A stretch of DNA of 64,000 nucleotides from Nostoc sp. ATCC 53789 (GTDB lineage: Bacteria > Cyanobacteriota > Cyanobacteriia > Cyanobacteriales > Nostocaceae). Of the stretch, positions 55,556-64,000 are shown piece by piece (the stretch's first letter is position 1; every line of letters begins with the position of its first letter). Where the stretch lies: positions 620,001 to 684,000 of the forward strand of contig NZ_CP046703.1 in assembly GCF_009873495.1 (NCBI RefSeq). The letters are read 5' to 3'. The translations under genes and the position numbers were made by a program. The notes under the pieces are model-generated. The model was not told the DNA's origin. It ran no database searches and saw only the letters and a list, made by a program, of their open reading frames with translations.

Positions 55556-55677
55556 AACTTCTTGCAGAAGTCGGGAAAAGGGTAAGGGGGGAAAGGGTAA
55601 AGGGATAAGAAAAAACCCTTGCCCTTTTACCTTTACCCTTTCCCCCAAGAGTGCAAAACTATTTTTGCAAGAGGTCT
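55556..55677. mobile_element. MITE-like element, AGACTTCTTGCA family, copy 2
   Basis: It begins AAACTTCTTGCAGAAGTC and ends TTTTTGCAAGAGGTCT, matching 43930-44058. It sits directly against the next MITE of another family. Confidence 0.65.
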
Positions 55678-55809
55678 AGTAGTTCGCCAAGTGAACTTGG
55701 CGGGGTAAAGGGTAAGGGAGAAGGGGGAAAGGTTTTAAATCCCTTACCCTTTCCCCTTTCCCCTTTCCCCAGACCTCACAAGCGCATTTTTGGGTTGGCA
55801 GACTACTAG
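55676..55809. mobile_element. MITE-like element, CTAGTAGT family, copy 2
   Basis: The 134-bp element starts CTAGTAGTTCGCC and ends GGCAGACTACTAG, nearly identical to 9512-9644. It lies 3 bp from the CheW stop. Confidence 0.7.
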
Positions 55810-55811
55810 TG

Positions 55812-56345
55812 TCAAAGAGGCTGAAGGGCTTGAATCACAACCTGGGTGTCAAGTAACATCAAAGGGCTACCTTGAGAATCCACAAAGTAACCCTGTAAGA
55901 ATGAGCCTAGTCGGCCAGGTAACATCGATGTCGAAATCTCTAACCGCTCTTGGGGATCGTGAACTTCAATGGTATTGACTTGCTCTACCAACAGCCCGAC
56001 AGTTTGATTCTGGACTTGAACAAGCATCGCCATGCCAGAGTTACGCACACTTTCCCGCCGACACCAATGTGTTGCTCCCAACAAAGCTGCTAAATCAAGA
56101 ATCCAGATCGCTTCTCCCCGCCAATTCATTATGCCTAACAAGAATTCTGCTACTTGCGGTACTGGCAAAATCTCGGTCAGCGCAACCTGAATTACTCCCC
56201 GCAAATCAGCTAATGGGAGTAACCCATTTACCTTTCCATTCAACGGAAATCTTAAAAACCTCTGGTTGTTTCCTTGGGAAGAGTTTTCAAGTCGAAATTG
56301 GCTATTAATGGGTAGCGAAGAAAAGCGATCGTTGGCCTGTACCAT
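55812..56345 (-). CDS. CheW-like coupling protein of the phototaxis operon
   Basis: The 177-residue protein has a single CheW fold: FLRFPLNGKVNGLLPLADLRGVIQV, VAEFLLGIMNWRGEAIWILDLAALLG and VQNQTVGLLVEQVNTIEV. It corresponds to PixI/PtxC. It follows the CheY gene by 14 bp and precedes the receptor, matching the gene order of pix/ptx clusters. It should link the receptor to the CheA hybrid kinase. Confidence 0.9.
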   Translation of the reverse strand: MVQANDRFSSLPINSQFRLENSSQGNNQRFLRFPLNGKVNGLLPLADLRGVIQVALTEILPVPQVAEFLLGIMNWRGEAIWILDLAALLGATHWCRRESVRNSGMAMLVQVQNQTVGLLVEQVNTIEVHDPQERLEISTSMLPGRLGSFLQGYFVDSQGSPLMLLDTQVVIQALQPL

Positions 56346-56359
56346 TGCCCTAGTTTCCT

Positions 56360-56722
56360 TTAGCGAATAAATTTATTAACAGTCTGGAGCAAGGTATTTT
56401 CATCTACAGGTTTGACTAAATAGCCATCAGCGCCACTCATATTGCCCCAAGTTCTATCAACATCTGTGTTTTTAGTTGAGCAAATCACTACCGGGATTCC
56501 TTTTGTTGTCGGATCGGCTTTCAACTTTCGGCAGAACTCAAATCCACTTTGGCCTGGCAAAATCAAATCCAGTAAGATCAAGTCAGGTTTTTGTTGTTTC
56601 AACCGCAGTTGAGCCTCTTCACCACTACGAACTTCATAAACTGAATATCCTCCTTGCTCTAGGTAACGTGTCATCTTTTCGGATTCTGTGAGGCTATCTT
56701 CAACTAAAAGAACTTTTTTCAT
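56360..56722 (-). CDS. CheY-like response regulator (PixH type)
   Basis: The 120-residue single receiver domain has the acidic pair in LLVEDSLTE, the phospho-Asp in PDLILLDLILPGQSG, Ser/Thr in VICSTKNTD and Lys in YLVKPVDE. There is no output domain. It lies between the PatA-like regulator and CheW in the operon and is a likely target of the hybrid CheA kinase. Confidence 0.92.
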   Translation of the reverse strand: MKKVLLVEDSLTESEKMTRYLEQGGYSVYEVRSGEEAQLRLKQQKPDLILLDLILPGQSGFEFCRKLKADPTTKGIPVVICSTKNTDVDRTWGNMSGADGYLVKPVDENTLLQTVNKFIR

Positions 56723-56868
56723 TTTTTTCCTAACTATTTAATTCAGAATTTGAAAAATAATGGCGACAAATAAATTAACACCAAGCTAGATTTAGAAAGC
56801 AATTTCCCATCCACAATCGGTTTTGAAAATGGATGTAGGAGAGCCACTGGTATGACTGTCGCTTCAAC

Positions 56869-58257
56869 CTAAACGGTTAAATACTTGTGAAGCATATTGA
56901 GTACTTTCTCTTGTTCTACAGGTTTACCTAAAAAGTCAGTTGCTCCTACTAATTTTGCTCGCATCCGATCTACTATTCCATCTTTCCCAGTTAAGATGAC
57001 AACCGGCACATTTTTGAGACTTGGAGTTTTACGGATTTGAGAACAAATTTCATAGCCATTTACTTTTGGCATCAAAAGATCCAAAAAAATGAAGTCTGGC
57101 TTGGTTTTAATTAGGTTTAAAACTGCCGTCAAGGAATCTTGAATGCCAACAAAGCGATAACCTTGATGGATAAGAATTTCCTCCAAACTGCGACAGATCA
57201 TCGGACTATCATCCACACATGCTACTAAAGGTCTTGAGAGATCAATAATTGCTTTGCTAGCCGCCGGGGGGGCAACTTGTAAAATAGTCTTCTCTTCTTT
57301 CTTCAATGAAGAATTAGAATTATTAACTGCACTGGACGAATTGACAATTTCTTTGCTAGTCGCTAGGGGAGCAACTTTGTTGAAATTGGGTGCAACTTGT
57401 ATAACAGTATCCTCTTCTGTCTTTAGTGAAGAATTGGAATTATTAACTGCACCAGACGGGTTGCCAGTTTCTTTACTAATCACAACCTGCCTGAGCTTTG
57501 GGGTAGGTGAAAAAGCGATCGCACCTGTTTTTACCAATGTCATCAATAACCGAGTCAAAGCTAAGACATCCCGACCGCTTTTTTGCCCTAGACCTCGTAA
57601 AGTTTTTGTTCCATCAACTAGAGCAATAATCTGCTTAGAGGATGCTTGTCCTTGGAGTAGCTCAATTTTTTGAATGATCGGAAATAAATTGGGCGAGTAG
57701 GTTGCCAGTCCTGCATCTCGCCATTCTTGCCAGGCTTGTGTAGCCCGTTTCAAGACTTCCTCTGTTGGTATTACAGCTAAGAGAACCCCAGGAACTTCAC
57801 CAACAACGGTAGTATGTGACAACTGCCCTGTTGGATTGTTGCCATTTTTTTTGGCTTCAATGTACTGCATGATATCAAACAGGACTTCAGCTATTGAGCT
57901 TGCAATCAGGCTAACAAGTTGTTGTTGTTCGATTAATTTTTGTTCTCGCAACTTAGCAAGAATGGAATACTCGCGGTAATTTTCCTGGGGAGAGACAAGC
58001 TGCTCCAACTGTGTCACATCCAGATTAGAACAGTACCGCAACAAGTGTCGTCGCCATCGCTCATCGGCATTAGAACCGCCAGCCTGCCAAATTAATCGTC
58101 CTAAACGAAAATATAGCGTCCAAGTTGGCCCATCCCTTGCTTCAAGATTTAGCCTACCTGTAAATAATTTAGTTTGAAGTTGCTCGATCAATTGATTCAC
58201 AATAGATCGCACCTCCTTATATATCTTGAGTTTTGCATTTACATTAGAATTTCTCAA
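56869..58257 (-). CDS. PatA-like response regulator (PixG type)
   Basis: The 462-residue protein has an N-terminal PatA/DUF4388 domain (about 15-110: LIEQLQTKLFTGRLNLEAR, TLYFRLGRLIWQAGG). A helical middle follows, then two near-identical linker repeats (SSAVNNSNSSLKKEE and SGAVNNSNSSLKTEE). The C-terminal receiver (about 335-460) has its phospho-Asp in PDFIFLDLLMPKVNG. PatA-family proteins act in heterocyst patterning and, as PixG, in phototaxis. As first gene of this operon it fits the PixG/PtxA role. Confidence 0.9.
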   Translation of the reverse strand: MRNSNVNAKLKIYKEVRSIVNQLIEQLQTKLFTGRLNLEARDGPTWTLYFRLGRLIWQAGGSNADERWRRHLLRYCSNLDVTQLEQLVSPQENYREYSILAKLREQKLIEQQQLVSLIASSIAEVLFDIMQYIEAKKNGNNPTGQLSHTTVVGEVPGVLLAVIPTEEVLKRATQAWQEWRDAGLATYSPNLFPIIQKIELLQGQASSKQIIALVDGTKTLRGLGQKSGRDVLALTRLLMTLVKTGAIAFSPTPKLRQVVISKETGNPSGAVNNSNSSLKTEEDTVIQVAPNFNKVAPLATSKEIVNSSSAVNNSNSSLKKEEKTILQVAPPAASKAIIDLSRPLVACVDDSPMICRSLEEILIHQGYRFVGIQDSLTAVLNLIKTKPDFIFLDLLMPKVNGYEICSQIRKTPSLKNVPVVILTGKDGIVDRMRAKLVGATDFLGKPVEQEKVLNMLHKYLTV

Positions 58258-58406
58258 ACAATCCAGCTTACTAACTTCATTATGAGATTGCCAATAGCAC
58301 AGTTCAAAACCTTGATTGAGCTATCCCAGCTTCTTATATCCCTTTCCAATCTGGATATTTTTAAAGTTAAAACCGGAAGATTGAACAAAGATTTAAGCTC
58401 TTTTTC

Positions 58407-58444
58407 TAATTATTAATAGGTTAACTAATTATTAATAGGTTAAC
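58407..58444. repeat. Perfect 19-bp tandem duplication
   Basis: TAATTATTAATAGGTTAAC occurs twice in direct succession, about 150 bp upstream of the PatA-like gene. GTTAAC ends give partial dyad symmetry. Confidence 0.75.
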
Positions 58445-58455
58445 TTGTTGCCATG

Positions 58456-58629
58456 TTACATCTCTTGAGCAAATTGCTTGTATAGATGTGGTTGCAATAC
58501 AGACTGGAAAAAGATGGAAATGTTGAATACTACAAACCATAGACCAGCTTTAATGCTTATCGATTTTGTACTCTGCTGCTTAAGGCGATAGACATAAGCG
58601 ATCGCCCAACCGCTAGTCTGCAAATACAA
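58456..58629 (-). CDS. Possible small membrane protein, non-ATG start
   Basis: An open frame of 57 codons from a TTG reads YLQTSGWAIAYVYRLKQQ, then GLWFVVFNISIFFQSVLQ (a membrane helix) and HLYKQFAQEM. It begins 14 bp after the GvpC-like stop on the same strand. No ATG and no family are recognised. It may be a short gas-vesicle-linked gene or a remnant. Confidence 0.3.
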   Translation of the reverse strand: MYLQTSGWAIAYVYRLKQQSTKSISIKAGLWFVVFNISIFFQSVLQPHLYKQFAQEM

Positions 58630-58643
58630 AAAATGAGCTTAAA

Positions 58644-59351
58644 TTAAGTTTGTCCAGAAATTGCTTGTTGCCGAATAAAGTATTGGCGATCGCGTTGTTC
58701 TAGTATTCCTTGCTTGATTAAGGAGCGCAGGATATCTATCGTTTGCACCCGGCTTAAGCCTATCACCTCTTCAATTTCTATCAGAGTAGCTCCTTCAGCT
58801 TGCTGAATGTATTGCTGCACTTTAGATTTAGCAGTATCCGCATTCAAGGCAGGCGCTTTCCTAGTCATGGTATTGACGGCAGGACGAAAACCATTGGCTT
58901 TAATTGCAGAACGGGAGATTGACCATTTTGGAACTGTTGCAACTAATTTCTCTTCTTTAGCAGGAGTCGGGGAAACTGCTTGTTCGGGACTGTAATCGCC
59001 CCAAACACTGTTATGTAAGATTGCCCGGAAATTTTGCAAGTTTTGGAATAATGCCTGAGCGTTTGCTGAACGCTGTTGGCGGTATTCTTGCTGGCGTTGC
59101 GAGACATCTGTTTTTATTTGCAATATTTCCAATTGCCGCTCTACAATCTCTTGCTGAAATTGCTGCTGTTGTGAGTTCCTGTCGTTGTGAAGGCTGGTAA
59201 CAAAACTTCTCAATTCTTGATGAAGCACATCTGCTTGTAGCTGAAGTTCTTGTTGAGTTAGCTGTTTCCACTGGTTAACTTTTTGACGGCGTTCAGCAGT
59301 TATTTGCAATCGCTGCGATCGCTCTTGTTCCCATATATTCTTGAGAGCCAT
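58644..59351 (-). CDS. GvpC-like coiled-coil protein with winged-helix tail
   Basis: The first 125 residues are helical, rich in Gln, Glu, Arg and Leu, with repeats around LHQELRSFVTSLHNDR and QQEYRQQRSANAQALFQNL. They end in LQNFRAILHNSVWG, reminiscent of the end of GvpC (FRxxLFxSIFG). GvpC coats and stiffens gas vesicles. A basic linker follows. The last 60 residues (VQQYIQQAEGATLIEIEEVIGLSRVQTIDILRSLIKQGILEQ) form a winged helix, not part of usual GvpC. It follows gvpA on the same strand. The repeat content is weaker than in classical GvpC, so the name is tentative. Confidence 0.6.
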   Translation of the reverse strand: MALKNIWEQERSQRLQITAERRQKVNQWKQLTQQELQLQADVLHQELRSFVTSLHNDRNSQQQQFQQEIVERQLEILQIKTDVSQRQQEYRQQRSANAQALFQNLQNFRAILHNSVWGDYSPEQAVSPTPAKEEKLVATVPKWSISRSAIKANGFRPAVNTMTRKAPALNADTAKSKVQQYIQQAEGATLIEIEEVIGLSRVQTIDILRSLIKQGILEQRDRQYFIRQQAISGQT

Positions 59352-59433
59352 CAGATGATATCTCCTATTTTGTTAACTAGAAATATTAAATAAGCTGTTA
59401 TGCATTTAATTTGTACATTTACCTGATGACTGA

Positions 59434-59470
59434 TGACAGATGACTGGTAACCGTCAATAGTCATCTGTCA
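59434..59470 (-). promoter_or_regulatory. Stem-loop between gvpA and the GvpC-like gene
   Basis: TGACAGATGACT and AGTCATCTGTCA form a perfect 12-bp stem with a 13-base loop, with no T run. It could protect the gvpA message or limit transcription into the next gene. Confidence 0.6.
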
Positions 59471-59549
59471 ACGACCATCAAGAGTGTTTATATACTTTAG
59501 ACGCGCATCAGCTTAGAAGCCATAAAGACTCCCTTTTTCTAATGTGGTG

Positions 59550-59771
59550 TTAAGCAGCAGAGGGAACAGCAGCCTGAGATGTTAAACCAACTGCCTCGGC
59601 ATATCTTAAGTAAGTTTCAACTGAAGCAATAACAATCCGAGCTTCTATTGATAGCAGTTCAATACCAACTAAAGAAACACGTACCCAAGCATCGATTACA
59701 ATTCCTTTATCCAAAATGCGGTCAATAACTTCAGCCAGACTTGAAGATGAGTTAACTTTTTCAACAGCCAT
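59550..59771 (-). CDS. gvpA: Gas vesicle major structural protein GvpA
   Basis: The 73-residue protein is nearly identical to canonical cyanobacterial Gvp[21 protein letters not shown], then [20 protein letters not shown] and [15 protein letters not shown]. It assembles into the ribbed hydrophobic shell of the gas vesicle. A 238-bp AT-rich region upstream (59772-60009) probably holds its own strong promoter. Only one gvpA copy is seen here, whereas many strains carry tandem copies. Confidence 0.97.
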   Translation of the reverse strand: MAVEKVNSSSSLAEVIDRILDKGIVIDAWVRVSLVGIELLSIEARIVIASVETYLRYAEAVGLTSQAAVPSAA

Positions 59772-60009
59772 TTTCTTTTCCTCTCACAACTCTAATTATT
59801 TATTTCATCTTGCTCTGATTGAGCAGTAGGTAAAACTTACACAATGTGTTTTATTCTTCCTGGGTTTAGTGTTCCCAAAAACATGAGAAAATATAACAAA
59901 ATAAAAAAATAATAAAAAGTTAACAATATTTTTTTAGACAAAAATTAAAGAAAAAATCATCTAATCTTGATTCTTTCTGCGAAAATTTTAAATATTATTT
60001 TTTATGAAA

Positions 60010-60699
60010 TTATATGAGAGTATTTTTGAGAAAATGATAAGATGGTAGAGGTTCACTCAGTGACAATTGCCAGTGCGAGCATTGTACCTGCCAAAGGGAA
60101 AACTGCTGCGTACTGAGCGTTGAATCGTTGCGCTGTGCCAAAAAGTGGATTTGCCGCACATCTGACTGTCGAGTTTCACAGATAACATTTGTATATGTTT
60201 TGAGAATTAACTGGCTCAAGAGTTCCCACTGTTCGGATTGTTGTGCTTGAAATGCTTGCTGTGTTTGGTAGCGTTGTTTTTTAGCTAATAAATAGGCTTT
60301 TCCCTTGGCATCAATATTGTCAGAATCGTCAATCAAATCACAGGGTGTCATTTTTAAGGTGTACTCAACTTTGTCTGCTAGCTGAGTTAGGGCTTCTAGA
60401 TATTGCTCTTGGTGCTTTTCTAGATGATTCAGCAGTTTTTCTACAGAGGTAAAACCCCTCCCAAAGCGTAGGGGAAGAAGGGGAGTTTGTTGAAAAAGTT
60501 CTCGAATTACGCGATCGTGGTTTAATACAGCTTGAAGTAAACGCTCATCCGTTGCCTGTATTGCCTCCAGTGAGATTTCTGACTCTACGATCGCGCCTAA
60601 ACCAGAAGAGTAAACTAGTTCAATATTCCTTTCCATCCCGAAGGGTAGAACAAGTGGTGATGCGGTGGGGACTAGAAGAGCATAAGCGTATATTGACAT
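60010..60699 (-). CDS. GvpF/L-family gas vesicle protein
   Basis: The 229-residue protein starts MSIYAYALLVPTASP and has LLQAVLNHDRVIRELFQQTPLLPLRFGRGFTS, the GvpF/L core that aligns with 'HExVLExxM...LPxxFG'. A helical middle with KAYLLAKKQRYQTQ (GREYLxxK-like) and a beta C-terminal part follow. GvpF/L proteins are minor components that bind GvpA during nucleation of the vesicle. It differs strongly from the other family member at 63183. It is probably the GvpL-like paralogue, but the family name is kept broad. Confidence 0.82.
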   Translation of the reverse strand: MSIYAYALLVPTASPLVLPFGMERNIELVYSSGLGAIVESEISLEAIQATDERLLQAVLNHDRVIRELFQQTPLLPLRFGRGFTSVEKLLNHLEKHQEQYLEALTQLADKVEYTLKMTPCDLIDDSDNIDAKGKAYLLAKKQRYQTQQAFQAQQSEQWELLSQLILKTYTNVICETRQSDVRQIHFLAQRNDSTLSTQQFSLWQVQCSHWQLSLSEPLPSYHFLKNTLI

Positions 60700-61007
60700 A
60701 AATAATTAAGTCGAGACAAATAAAGTTAACTAACTAATAATTCCCTTTTGTTCTACCAAAGTTAGAAAGTCCTCCGGGACGCTTCTTTTGACATCAAAGG
60801 TGTTTTTGGAGGATAAGTAGCTTCTGCTCTGAACTTCTGTGTTTTTTCAAGTCAGAGACTATTGGTCTGTCTCATTAAATTTCAGGGATAAGAGAACGAA
60901 CCGCGTTCGCGTAGCGTCTCGCAGAGAAGGCGCGAAGTACACGAAGGAAGAAGGAAAGAAGAGAATTTGAAATTTGATTCACCTATAAAAATTAATGGGA
61001 CAGATCA
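60700..61007. other. Intergenic region between AAA+ and GvpF/L genes
   Basis: This 308-bp gap contains a dispersed GC-rich repeat (CCGCGTTCGCGTAGCGTCTC, about 60901-60945). No gene is seen. Its length suggests a separate promoter for the downstream genes. Confidence 0.5.
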
Positions 61008-62831
61008 CTATTGAGATTGGTGCTGATTAGCAAGCATTTGGTATGTAACTTGGAAATCATCATTTGTAATCTGAATCAAGCTGGAGTCAGTCAATCCTTG
61101 GGTGCGGTATCGACGAATGGCGCTTAAAGCAGCTTGATTGCTTAACAAAGCCAAGTCTGCTCCATTCCAACCCTCGGTAACTGTCGCCCAAGTTTCTAAA
61201 TCGACATCAACCAGGGGACGATCTAGATTGTGAACTCGTAAAATCGCTAATCGGCTGGCTCGATCTGGTAGATCGATTTTGATTTGTAAGTCCAATCTTC
61301 CGGCTCTGAGCAAGGCAGGATCGAGCGCTTCTGGACGATTGGTTGCTCCTACTAACAGTACTTTCGGGCATTCATGCAACCCATCGAGTTCGGTGAGTAG
61401 TTGACCGACAACGCGATCGCTAACTCCAGAATCACCAGTGAATCGTCCCCGTGCTGGTGCTAGGGTATCAATTTCATCTATAAACACAACGCAAGGAGCT
61501 GCTTGCCGAGCTTTGCGAAAGAGTTCTCTGACTGCTTGTTCTGCTGCACCTACCCATCGGCTGAGTAATTCAGGGCCATTCACAGCAATAAAGTTGGCTC
61601 TAGCCTGAGATGCGATCGCTTTTGCAAGTAATGTTTTTCCGGTTCCAGGCGGCCCCCATAATAGAATCCCACGGGGAGGCTTGGCTTTGGTTTGCTCGTA
61701 TAGTTCGGGATAGAGGAGTGCGCCTTCAACAGATTCTTGAAGTTTTTGTTTAACATCATCCAATCCACCAATGTCATTCCAACTTACACTAGGTACTTCA
61801 ACTGCTACATCCCTGAGAACTGAGGGTTTTATCTCCTTAATTGCTTCGAGAAGATCCTGCTGTACGATAGTCATGTTCTCAGGAACGGGACTGTTGAGTG
61901 AGGGGACTTGACGACGAAGGGCAATGTAGGCTGCTTTTTGGCAAAGAGCTTTGATATCGGCACCAACAAAACCGACAGCCAAATCGGCGATCGCTCCTAA
62001 ATTAACCGAAGTCTCCAAAGGCATGGCACTTGTCAAAATCGTTAGAATTTCCAATCGTCCATTGCGATCGGGAACCCGAAACTGAACTTCGCGATCGAAG
62101 CGTCCCGGACGACGCAGCGCCGGATCGAGATAATCGGGACGATTTGTTGCCGCTAATACAATTACGCCCTCAGTTTTAGCAAACCCATCCATTAACCCAA
62201 GCAACTGCGCCACTAGTCTTTTTTCAACTTCACCTTCCACTTGGCTGCGATCTGGGGCCAGGCTGTCAATTTCGTCAATAAATATCAGGCAGGGAGCAGA
62301 ACGAGTTGCTTTCTCAAAAATACTTCGCAAACGAGCTTCTGCTTCCCCGTAATACTTGCTCATCACCTCTGGGCCATTGATGGCAATGTAGTTTAACTCT
62401 AACTCTTCTGCCAAAACACGGGCTGTTAAAGTTTTTCCCGTACCGGGCGGGCCAACGAGCAAAACCCCACGCGGAGGCTCTAACCCTAATTTCACCAATA
62501 AATCTGGACGTTTAAGTGGAATTTCAACTAACTCTCTGATTTCTTGGAGAACATCAGCCAAGCCGCCGATACCTTGCCAAGAAGCTTTTGAGTTCGTCCG
62601 AGCTGATGGGGGGGTGACATCAGTATCATCCGTTGGTGTAGCTGCATCGGTGGAATTGGATCTGACTCGGCTGGAATTACTTGTTCTCGGAATATTGCCT
62701 TGCCGGGGAATACTACTGAGATTATGAGACCGAATTTGAATAGAAGTTTTTAACTCCCCTTTCTCTACTTTTTCTTCTAAAGCTTTTGCAATTTCTAATA
62801 GGTGTTCAAATCCTTTAAATATGTCGTCCAT
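61008..62831 (-). CDS. CDC48-like double AAA+ ATPase in the gas vesicle cluster
   Basis: The 607-residue protein has a short helical N-terminus with a Ser/Thr-rich linker (1-85) and two AAA+ modules. The first (about 85-310) has [30 protein letters not shown] and the arginine finger region [10 protein letters not shown]. The second (about 345-590) has [30 protein letters not shown] and [11 protein letters not shown]. The CDC48/p97 N-domain is absent. Such ATPases unfold or remodel proteins. Placement between gvpF and GvpF/L, with no gvpN in view, suggests a role in vesicle assembly. Confidence 0.9.
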   Translation of the reverse strand: MDDIFKGFEHLLEIAKALEEKVEKGELKTSIQIRSHNLSSIPRQGNIPRTSNSSRVRSNSTDAATPTDDTDVTPPSARTNSKASWQGIGGLADVLQEIRELVEIPLKRPDLLVKLGLEPPRGVLLVGPPGTGKTLTARVLAEELELNYIAINGPEVMSKYYGEAEARLRSIFEKATRSAPCLIFIDEIDSLAPDRSQVEGEVEKRLVAQLLGLMDGFAKTEGVIVLAATNRPDYLDPALRRPGRFDREVQFRVPDRNGRLEILTILTSAMPLETSVNLGAIADLAVGFVGADIKALCQKAAYIALRRQVPSLNSPVPENMTIVQQDLLEAIKEIKPSVLRDVAVEVPSVSWNDIGGLDDVKQKLQESVEGALLYPELYEQTKAKPPRGILLWGPPGTGKTLLAKAIASQARANFIAVNGPELLSRWVGAAEQAVRELFRKARQAAPCVVFIDEIDTLAPARGRFTGDSGVSDRVVGQLLTELDGLHECPKVLLVGATNRPEALDPALLRAGRLDLQIKIDLPDRASRLAILRVHNLDRPLVDVDLETWATVTEGWNGADLALLSNQAALSAIRRYRTQGLTDSSLIQITNDDFQVTYQMLANQHQSQ

Positions 62832-63182
62832 TGATTTTATTTAAATAAAAGGTAGAGAAAAATTTAATTTCTAAAAAATTCAACAGTTTCAATTTTTATT
62901 GCTATTCATACCAACTCTCTATAAAGATGCCCCTAAATATTTTTGAACATAGCAAATTAACTTGAGAAAATCTCTGCGTACCTTTGCGCTCACCTCCGCG
63001 TACCTTTGCTTTAAAAAAAACTATGATTTGGCACAGCATCAAAAAGAAACGGTATCAATAGGGAGAGGAATTAATTTAATTGGAACTGAACAAGTAAGTC
63101 GGTGAAAAAAACCTAACCATAATTAAGAAGATAAACTAGACTAAAATCCTCTTCCCTCCTGCATCATCCCAACTACAAATAT
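62832..63182. other. Intergenic region between gvpF and the AAA+ gene
   Basis: This 351-bp stretch has a short direct repeat (GCGTACCTTTGC, twice near 62980-63010) and no recognisable gene or terminator. Confidence 0.5.
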
Positions 63183-63926
63183 TTACGCCGTTGTACTTAA
63201 TCGAAGACGAGCAAAGTTATACGGGGCAGTGAAATTGTTGTAGCGAATTCGCAAACGGTTTTCAAATTGGCGATCGAGTGCTTCAACGTGTTCGCTAAAT
63301 TGTGATTCTGTTTCCCAAGGAATTAGGTAGGCTGAATTGTAGATCATTGTGTCCATTTGGGGAGCATTTTCTACTACCTCGATCGCAATGGAGTTGAGCG
63401 TGCTTTTAAATACATCGATGATGCCTTGCTTGCGATCGCTCATTCCCTGTTCGATGACTTGCCCTATTTGGATTACCCGCTCCATACTCAGGGGTTGACC
63501 CACTAGTTTATCCCTTTCAGTTTTGAGATTTGGGTGTTCTGCCAATAGTCCCTGAATTTCTGCCTCGGTATCCCAAAAAACTTTGACACTAACTTCTCGG
63601 CAACCCGATAACTTCGCAAGCAATTGCGTCAATTCTTCTTGATGAGGACGAATTAATTGCTCTGAAACCTTTTCCCAACTGGAAACCAAAAGTCCAAATT
63701 GCACGGGCAGTAAATAGCGATCGCCTCCTTGCATGATCTCCTCAAGGACTTTTTCATGACTTAGCAGGTTACGACGGCTGGCCAAATAACGCTCTTGCTG
63801 TGCTTCCGAATAGATGACTGCAAAATCATCCAAAATTTTAATTTGTACGGGTTGCCGATCTAAGCCCTCTAAATTTAAATTTTGGGGAGCAGGCAAGGTC
63901 AAAATTCCATAAATGTAAAAACTCAT
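63183..63926 (-). CDS. gvpF: Gas vesicle protein GvpF
   Basis: The 247-residue protein begins MSFYIYGILTLPAPQNLNLEGLDRQPV and has the GvpF hallmark IYSEAQQERYLASRRNLLSHEKVLEEIM, followed by LLPVQFGLLV. The C-terminal part contains YNSAYLIPWETESQFSEHVEAL and ends in a beta-hairpin YNNFTAPYNFARLRL. Length and sequence fit cyanobacterial GvpF. GvpF is a minor surface component needed to start vesicle growth. It is the most upstream gas vesicle gene visible; more may lie beyond the window. Confidence 0.9.
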   Translation of the reverse strand: MSFYIYGILTLPAPQNLNLEGLDRQPVQIKILDDFAVIYSEAQQERYLASRRNLLSHEKVLEEIMQGGDRYLLPVQFGLLVSSWEKVSEQLIRPHQEELTQLLAKLSGCREVSVKVFWDTEAEIQGLLAEHPNLKTERDKLVGQPLSMERVIQIGQVIEQGMSDRKQGIIDVFKSTLNSIAIEVVENAPQMDTMIYNSAYLIPWETESQFSEHVEALDRQFENRLRIRYNNFTAPYNFARLRLSTTA

Positions 63927-64000
63927 ATAAATGTCTTACCAAGAAGAATGTAGATAAAAAAGTTACAGGGGTTTAGAAGTGAGTACTAATCTTAATTTGG

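Noticed and set aside
55505..55648. Longer N-terminus for the multi-GAF receptor
   Set aside because: The added residues (rich in Leu, Pro and Phe) come from a MITE. ATG at 55504 starts a sensible sequence.

Overview
The window reads as chromosome from a filamentous, heterocyst-forming type of cyanobacterium (Nostoc-like, order Nostocales). The evidence is frequent GCGATCGC (HIP1) octamers, a bidirectional hydrogenase cluster in the Nostoc gene order, a psbA gene, a seven-GAF phototaxis receptor operon next to gas vesicle genes, and many heptamer repeats, MITE-like palindromes and insertion sequences. No tRNA, rRNA or CRISPR array was seen.

Region 1 (1-13,536) is a low-oxygen / fermentation island. 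After the tail of an ABC exporter and a patatin scrap come an ADP-forming acyl-CoA synthetase fused to a GNAT domain and hoxW (one operon). Next are an aberrant 'rogue' D1 protein lacking oxygen-evolving ligands, a TspO-like membrane protein, a secreted peritrophin-A domain protein, and hoxH, a CBS-CP12 fusion, hoxY, an unknown anchored protein and hoxU. hoxE and hoxF are not in the window. A conserved block of about 40 bp, in the same orientation relative to the gene, lies upstream of hoxW, the rogue psbA, the CBS-CP12 gene and hoxU. It looks like the signature of one regulon.

Region 2 (13,537-21,373) is a decay zone: an IS110 element, a J-domain protein, two dead ABC-2 permeases, an IS630 element with a frameshifting transposase, and a broken ISL3 transposase between direct repeats.

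Region 3 (21,374-30,449) is the most unusual locus, a RiPP cluster with lasso-type leaders. It has B1 (PqqD-like), a GT4 glycosyltransferase, two tandem precursors with a perfect lasso leader signature, an HPr-kinase-like kinase, a GT2, a sugar epimerase, B2 (leader protease), an ABC exporter and an NTP_transf_5 protein. No lasso cyclase gene is present and the cores contain no Asp or Glu. The predicted product is therefore a Ser/Thr-rich, non-lasso peptide, possibly phosphorylated and/or glycosylated.

Region 4 (30,450-41,662) is a mobile-element pile-up: an intact IS630 element, a truncated group II intron, and a second group II intron whose HNH-type reverse transcriptase is split in three by two different large-serine-recombinase elements.

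Region 5 (41,663-58,257, all minus strand) is a pix/ptx-type phototaxis operon: PatA-like regulator, CheY, CheW, a multi-GAF cyanobacteriochrome receptor and a hybrid CheA. It is followed by a second set with a double CheW, a GAF/MCP-like protein and a CheA-like protein that has lost its phospho-histidine and N-box. Region 6 (58,456-63,926, minus strand) is a gas vesicle cluster: gvpF, a CDC48-like double AAA+ ATPase, a second GvpF/L, gvpA and a GvpC-like protein with a winged-helix tail. Phototaxis and buoyancy genes side by side suggest a hormogonium or dispersal role.
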